Shown in pieces: positions 59,583 through 64,000 of a DNA stretch of 64,000 nucleotides (the stretch's first letter is position 1; the number at the start of each line of letters is the position of its first letter). This stretch comes from Maribacter_C sp047345145 (GTDB lineage: Bacteria; Bacteroidota; Bacteroidia; Flavobacteriales; Flavobacteriaceae): the NCBI RefSeq assembly GCF_047345145.1, contig NZ_JBLFER010000001.1:310001-374000 (forward strand). The letters run 5' to 3'. Both the position numbers and the translations under genes were made by a program. The notes beneath the pieces were generated by a model. The model was given only the letters and a program-made list of their open reading frames with translations. It was not told the DNA's origin and searched no databases.

Positions 59583-60027
59583 AGTTCATATCAAAGATTT
59601 TTATCAAAAATCGACCACTTTCAAAAACCCCATGAAATGCACATAAATCGGTTGAAATACCCGCCTTTGTCCCAATATTGATTTTCACAACAAAAAACAG
59701 CCCTTACACAACAATATTCTAGGAATTTAATTGCATTATAATATTTTTGATAACCTTAAAGTAAGTGTCCCAAACCTTATCTTCATTTTAGTTGAATTTA
59801 TTTCTAAAGGCTGTGTACATGTTGTACGGCTTTTTTTGATTGACAAAACTTTGAAACTAGTCAATTAAGCTTGGAGGTCGATTCATATCGATCTAAATTA
59901 AAAAGAGAACAATCGTTGGTGTATTAATACGTTTTAAAGTGAGACCAAACCTTTTAAACGCATTGACGAACTATAAAATTACCGATAATTGAAAATTGAT
60001 TTACACTCGATTTTTTCGGAATAGAAT
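59583..60027. other. 445-bp spacer between LytTR and kinase genes
   Basis: No open frame with coding character. It holds one TAnnTTTG box (59742-59749) and a terminator-like hairpin with T run (59806-59837), described separately as a possible small RNA, then about 190 bp of AT-rich sequence in front of the kinase gene. Confidence 0.6.
59755..59837 (+). ncRNA. candidate small RNA or attenuated leader
   Basis: A TATTTTTG box at 59742-59749, about 60 bp of sequence and a hairpin (aaaggct...gtac / gtac...ggcttt, two-base bulge) followed by seven T (59831-59837). Promoter plus terminator with no frame between suggests a short RNA of about 83 nt. No known RNA family is recognised. Confidence 0.3.
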
Positions 60028-61995
60028 ATGATAAAATTGCTCTGCAAAATTTTTAGCTTATTTCTTATTTGCCTTTTTGGCACAAGCTCCTTAGTTGCCC
60101 AAGCTGACTTTCAAACTGATCAAAATTATTTTCAGGAATTTCAAGGTACTAAAAGTGCCGAAGAGCGGTTTGAGTTCTTTTTTAATACACCCAATCGTTA
60201 CAATCAAAACTCAGGATTTGACTGGTTAGATGAAGTGAACGTATATCTTGATAACTCTGAAAAACTTAGTGACTCGCTAGCCATAAATTTCTACAAACTT
60301 GTTCAATCACAGATTTTTCACGATATAGGTGACTATGATAAAAGTTTGGCAATTGCCAGAGAACTTTACGCTGAAATGGAAACTTGGGACCTTGGAACAA
60401 AGACGATTCTTCTTGATTTGATGGATAAGAATTACTCACAACTCGGTTTTTATAAAGATCAAATTGATATTAGAAAAGAGAAGAGGGAGTTGGGTATTAC
60501 AGAAAACGTTGTTTTTTATGATATCTATTCAGATCTAGGTCTTCATAGAAGAGCAATGGATGATTACATTTTTTCGGAACAGAAAAATATTGGAGATAAA
60601 GACTATTATGGCTTAGCTATATTTAATAATAATGTTGGAAATTATCTTCGATTAGATAAGTCTTACCCCACTGCACTAACAAGATTTAATAAAGCAGCTG
60701 GTTTTATAAAAATTTATCTAAGTGATGTTACTCAGGTTAAAAGTGATAAGGAGTTAACAGAGAGTCAAATTCTTAAAGGTATAATAGAAGGTAATGTTGG
60801 TAAGTGCTATGTGCATCTAAAGCAGTATGAAGAAGCTATTCCGCTTCTGGAAAGTGCTATTAAAACAATTGAAGAATTTAATAAAGGTAAATTTTCTTCG
60901 GATTTAATCGAAAATAGATTGGCCATTGCGGAATGTTATTTACAATTAGGTGATTATAGAAAAACCACGGATTATTTGACTGTAGGGGAGCGGCCAAAAA
61001 AATTGGAAAATATTCTTAAAAAAAATCGACTATTTGCCTCCTATTACGATAGGACTGGAGATTATAGAAATGAAACAATTTATTTAAAGCGAAATATAGG
61101 TATCCAAGACTCTATTCAATCGAATAAAACAGAGTTGCAAGACCAACAAGTGGGAACCGTAATTGCTGAAGACAAGGCATATACCAAAACAAGAATAGAG
61201 GAACAAAAAACGGAACTTGAAAATCAAAGAACTGCCATGGTTAACAAAGAAAACCAAATACAAATGGTTTTCATTTCCTTGATCTTTACACTTTTAGGTT
61301 TTGCAGGGCTAGTTTATGCGTATTTGAAAAGCATCAAAAACCAACGGTTAATTGCTGAACAAAAACATATTATTGAGAACTCTCTAATAGAAAAAGATTC
61401 ACTGCTCAAAGAAATCCACCACAGAGTAAAGAACAATTTGCAAATGGTATCTAGCCTGTTGAGTTTGCAGACCAAAAACACTCGAAGTAAGGCGGCCATA
61501 GAAGCATTGGAGGAAGGTAAAAGTAGGGTGAAGGCAATGGCTTTAATTCATCAAAAACTGTATCAAAATGAAGATCTTTCGGTTATTGAAATGCAAGGCT
61601 ATATTGAGAGTTTGATTAATAGTGTACAGTCCGTTTATAAAAAAGGAGGGCACAATATTAATATTACCATTGATGCCGAGGGCGTTGAATTAGATATTGA
61701 TCGCGCAATTCCTTTTGGTCTAATTTTAAACGAATTGGTTTCTAATTCATTTAAGTATGCTTTTCCGAAAAACGATGATGACGGTAAAATCTATATTCAT
61801 TTACGAAAAATTGCAGAACAAGAAGGCTACTTTGAATATACAGATAATGGAGTAGGGCTTCCTGAAGACACTGATGATAGAGCTAATTCTTCAATGGGTA
61901 TTCGTTTAATGAATCGTTTGGTAAATCAATTGCAATCTTCTTTGAATATCGATAAAACTGCTGAAGGAGTTCGATTCTGGTTCAACTTCAAATAA
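60028..61995 (+). CDS. TPR-type sensor histidine kinase (HisKA_2)
   Basis: A 655-aa kinase with a signal peptide (about 1-25), a periplasmic helical TPR region (about 40-345), a coiled coil (365-410), one membrane helix (about 413-432) and a cytoplasmic kinase core. This comprises HisKA_2 with 'KEIHHRVKNNLQMVSSLLSLQ' (His464/His465), a HATPase with 'ILNELVSNSFKYAFP' and the 'DNGVGLPED' box, and 'MGIRLMNRLVNQL'. HisKA_2 kinases often pair with LytTR regulators, as here. The ligand is unknown. It is monocistronic, convergent with the SDR gene (3-bp gap). Confidence 0.93.
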   Translation: MIKLLCKIFSLFLICLFGTSSLVAQADFQTDQNYFQEFQGTKSAEERFEFFFNTPNRYNQNSGFDWLDEVNVYLDNSEKLSDSLAINFYKLVQSQIFHDIGDYDKSLAIARELYAEMETWDLGTKTILLDLMDKNYSQLGFYKDQIDIRKEKRELGITENVVFYDIYSDLGLHRRAMDDYIFSEQKNIGDKDYYGLAIFNNNVGNYLRLDKSYPTALTRFNKAAGFIKIYLSDVTQVKSDKELTESQILKGIIEGNVGKCYVHLKQYEEAIPLLESAIKTIEEFNKGKFSSDLIENRLAIAECYLQLGDYRKTTDYLTVGERPKKLENILKKNRLFASYYDRTGDYRNETIYLKRNIGIQDSIQSNKTELQDQQVGTVIAEDKAYTKTRIEEQKTELENQRTAMVNKENQIQMVFISLIFTLLGFAGLVYAYLKSIKNQRLIAEQKHIIENSLIEKDSLLKEIHHRVKNNLQMVSSLLSLQTKNTRSKAAIEALEEGKSRVKAMALIHQKLYQNEDLSVIEMQGYIESLINSVQSVYKKGGHNINITIDAEGVELDIDRAIPFGLILNELVSNSFKYAFPKNDDDGKIYIHLRKIAEQEGYFEYTDNGVGLPEDTDDRANSSMGIRLMNRLVNQLQSSLNIDKTAEGVRFWFNFK

Positions 61996-61998
61996 AGA

Positions 61999-62787
61999 CT
62001 ACCTAACGGTGCTCTTAAGTACAACTCTGTGAAGTAATTTCGGAAAAAATCGAAGATATACTCCAATTTTTTCTCTTCTAGCTATATAGGTTTCAAATTT
62101 TTCCTTTTCAATAGCACGAATCATTTTCTTTGCAAAAACTGCAACGGGTAAACCGTTTTGGGTAGCTGTGTCTTGTAAGTTTTGAGAACTACCATCTGCT
62201 ATAAGTGCATTCTTGGCTACATTCGTGTTCACGAAGCCAGGGCAGACTAAAGTAACAGAAATACCATCCTTCTCATGTTCCATACGGAGCACATCAAAAA
62301 AGCCGTGAAGCGCGTGTTTGGCACCGCAATAACCAGAACGGTAAGGACTGCCGAATTTTCCCATAAGGCTTGTTACAGTTACAAAATGTCCTTTTTGATT
62401 GTTGATGAAATAGGGTAGTAGGGCTTTGGTTAATGCTACAGTTCCTAGATAATTAACTTCAATCAATTTTTTATAAACATTGAAATCTGTTTCGGCAATT
62501 AGCGAGCGTTGACTGATACCGGCATTATTGATGAGTATATCTATACTACCGAATGCATGAATAGCTTTTTCGATGTAGTCTGGCATTGTATCAAATTGAG
62601 CTAAATCAACAGCAATTATTTGAATTTCATTTTTACGGGTGCAATTGTTTCTAACGCGTTGAAGTTCGTTTTCATTTCTAGACGAAATGATGAGATTACA
62701 GTTTTTCTTATCTAATGCATAAGTAAGGGCTTCACCTATTCCTGATGATGCTCCTGTAATCCATATTGTTTTGCCATCTATCTTCAT
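61999..62787 (-). CDS. short-chain dehydrogenase/reductase
   Basis: A 262-aa classical SDR with 'WITGASSGIGEAL' (cofactor loop), 'DILINNAGIS', 'VTSLMGKFGSPYRSGYCGAKHALHG' (Tyr-x-x-x-Lys as YCGAK) and 'LVCPGFVNTNV'. The C-terminus carries a basic helix ('RREKIGVYLRFFPKLLHRVVLK') that suggests membrane association, as in DHRS7/SDR members acting on lipids. Its substrate is unknown. It lies inside the menaquinone gene group but on the other strand, divergent from menC. Confidence 0.92.
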   Translation of the reverse strand: MKIDGKTIWITGASSGIGEALTYALDKKNCNLIISSRNENELQRVRNNCTRKNEIQIIAVDLAQFDTMPDYIEKAIHAFGSIDILINNAGISQRSLIAETDFNVYKKLIEVNYLGTVALTKALLPYFINNQKGHFVTVTSLMGKFGSPYRSGYCGAKHALHGFFDVLRMEHEKDGISVTLVCPGFVNTNVAKNALIADGSSQNLQDTATQNGLPVAVFAKKMIRAIEKEKFETYIARREKIGVYLRFFPKLLHRVVLKSTVR

Positions 62788-62792
62788 TTGCT

Positions 62793-62825
62793 TTTGATTT
62801 AAGAGCTAAAATATAGCTAAATTTG
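62793..62825 (+). promoter_or_regulatory. menC promoter
   Basis: TTTG (62793-62796) and, after 21 bp, TAAATTTG (62818-62825) match both boxes of the Bacteroidota promoter. The ATG follows 10 bp later, so the leader is very short. Confidence 0.65.
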
Positions 62826-62835
62826 AAGGTAGCGA

Positions 62836-63888
62836 ATGAATGCATCTTATCAAAAATATATACTTGATTTTAAACGCCCCAGCGGAACTTCACGCGGTGT
62901 GCTTACCCAAAAAGAGACTTGGTTTTTAGTACTTGAAGAGAACGGTAAGTATGGTATTGGAGAATGTGGACTTTTAAAAGGCCTAAGTTTTGATGATACT
63001 CCGAATTATGAAGAAAAATTACAATGGACTTGCGATAACATTTCTATTGGAAAAAATAAACTTTGGGATCAATTAAAAGATTTTCCTAGTATTCAATTTG
63101 GCGTTGAGCAAGCTTTTTTATCCTTAGCATCGAAAAACCCATTTGAACTATTTCCTTCGGATTTTACTGCAAAAGAAGAACCAATCTCCATTAACGGATT
63201 AATCTGGATGGGTAATGAATCCTTCATGCATGAACAAATACAACAAAAATTACAGGAAGGTTTCCGATGTATCAAAATGAAGATTGGAGCAATCAATTTT
63301 GATACCGAAATTGAGATGATAGCATCCATTCGAAGAAAATATACTAAAGATCAAATTGAATTACGGGTTGATGCCAATGGAGCATTTTCCATTAATGAGG
63401 CTTTAACTAAACTAAGTATTCTTTCGGAATTTGAGTTGCATTCTATTGAGCAGCCCATAAGACAAGATAACATCCTAGTAATGAAGCGACTTTGCGCTCA
63501 AACGCCTTTAGATATTGCTTTAGATGAAGAGCTTATTGGTATTTCAGATATAAATAAAAAAGAAGAATTACTACTAACAATTCGGCCACAATACATCATT
63601 TTAAAACCAAGCCTTATTGGTGGTTTTAAAGGAAGTTTAGAATGGATTCGCTTGGCTGAAAAATATAATATAGGCTGGTGGGTAACAAGTGCTTTGGAAA
63701 GTAATATTGGTCTTAACGCAATTGCACAATGGACGTATACCTTGAAAAATAAAATGCCTCAGGGCCTAGGTACAGGTGGCCTGTATACCAATAATCTTGA
63801 AAGCCCTTTGACAGTTGCGGCAGGAAGGCTATATTACGATTTGAATAAGCAATGGAATAAAAATTTAATTAAAGAATTATGTTTATAG
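62836..63888 (+). CDS. menC: o-succinylbenzoate synthase
   Basis: A 350-aa enolase-superfamily enzyme dehydrating SHCHC to o-succinylbenzoate in menaquinone synthesis. Catalytic set: Lys147 and Lys149 in 'IKMKIG', metal-binding Asp179 in 'VDANG', Glu205 in 'IEQP', Asp230 in 'ALDEEL', and Lys257 in 'LKPSLIGG'. The N-terminal capping domain opens with 'LDFKRPSGTSRGVLTQKETW'. An epimerase of the same fold is the alternative, but the setting supports MenC. The next gene overlaps its end by 10 bp. Confidence 0.92.
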   Translation: MNASYQKYILDFKRPSGTSRGVLTQKETWFLVLEENGKYGIGECGLLKGLSFDDTPNYEEKLQWTCDNISIGKNKLWDQLKDFPSIQFGVEQAFLSLASKNPFELFPSDFTAKEEPISINGLIWMGNESFMHEQIQQKLQEGFRCIKMKIGAINFDTEIEMIASIRRKYTKDQIELRVDANGAFSINEALTKLSILSEFELHSIEQPIRQDNILVMKRLCAQTPLDIALDEELIGISDINKKEELLLTIRPQYIILKPSLIGGFKGSLEWIRLAEKYNIGWWVTSALESNIGLNAIAQWTYTLKNKMPQGLGTGGLYTNNLESPLTVAAGRLYYDLNKQWNKNLIKELCL

Positions 63889-64000
63889 AACAGGCCTACA
63901 AGAGTTTAAATGAAGGTTGGCGTTATATTTTAGGAATTTTAGTCGTCTTTATTGGCTGGCAAGTATTTGGTGGAATACCGCTAATTGCTGCCGTATTCTC
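63879..64000 (+). CDS. CPBP-family intramembrane protease, 3' end cut by window edge
   Basis: ATG 63879 overlaps the last 10 bp of menC; the frame is open to the window end (about 40 residues visible). The N-terminus 'MFIEQAYKSLNEGWRYILGIL' followed by a membrane helix is what I expect for a flavobacterial CPBP glutamic protease, which often follows menC. The catalytic Glu-Glu and His motifs lie outside the window, so the assignment is provisional. Confidence 0.6.
   Translation, partial: MFIEQAYKSLNEGWRYILGILVVFIGWQVFGGIPLIAAVF

Noticed and set aside
1..64000. CRISPR arrays, prophage, insertion sequences, tRNA genes
   Set aside because: I looked for direct-repeat arrays, integrase/transposase frames and tRNA cloverleafs while reading and saw none; the only mobile-like unit is the four-helix-bundle cassette.

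Overview
The window is a 64 kb AT-rich, gene-dense stretch of chromosome from a member of the Bacteroidota, almost certainly family Flavobacteriaceae. Evidence: a PorP/SprF-type IX secretion protein, many lipoproteins with a short signal peptide ending in Cys, TAnnTTTG-type -7 promoter boxes close to start codons, a bacillithiol-linked YtxJ, DUF4252/DUF2853/DUF1080/DUF6503-type proteins, a menaquinone gene group and LytTR regulators. There is no prophage, transposase, CRISPR array, rRNA or tRNA. One structured RNA is clear: the small SRP RNA at 19177-19270.

Layout. 1-11.1 kb: end of a DUF6503-like protein, a SixA-like phosphatase, a PorP/SprF-SPOR fusion, a TetR regulator, clpB, ytxJ, a lipoprotein, fumarylacetoacetase and glyA. 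11.1-15.9 kb: a signalling locus on the minus strand holding an unknown 218-aa protein, a LuxR-type response regulator with its TPR histidine kinase, an unlisted 50-aa secreted acidic peptide with its own strong terminator, and a LytTR protein whose receiver has lost its phospho-acceptor. 16-26 kb: lipoproteins, glutaminyl cyclase, SRP RNA, SDR, transaldolase-like aldolase, a redox-dead TlpA-like lipoprotein and an asymmetric ABC-F ATPase. 26-37 kb: fasciclin protein, pheT, TlpA, leuBA, a TPR-like protein, EamA transporter and amidohydrolase. 37-41.8 kb: a structured intergenic repeat, serine hydrolase, DUF4252, an RluA-type pseudouridine synthase without a canonical start, a four-helix-bundle (IVP-type) gene enclosed by inverted repeats, lspA and panB. 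42-50.5 kb: Gfo/Idh/MocA oxidoreductase, two DUF1080 lipoproteins, VOC protein, serine dehydratase, DUF1801 and dnaK. 50.5-64 kb: GNAT/esterase operon, then the menaquinone genes (thioesterase, menF, menD, menA, menC) interleaved with cvfB, a SPOR-like membrane protein and a LytTR/HisKA_2 two-component pair, ending in a CPBP protease cut by the window edge.

The most notable content is the 11.1-15.9 kb signalling locus. Two promoter regions in it share a 31-bp near-identical palindromic element (11856-11886 and 15895-15925, 25 of 31 identical). The 8-mer GTATTCGA occurs twice upstream of the small peptide and once inside the LytTR gene's own promoter. Together these suggest a small peptide regulon with an autoregulated, phosphorylation-independent LytTR factor next to a conventional kinase/regulator pair. 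This is inference from sequence only. A second notable item is the four-helix-bundle element at 40089-40506, whose terminal inverted repeats sit directly against lspA and against the start-less rluA-type frame.
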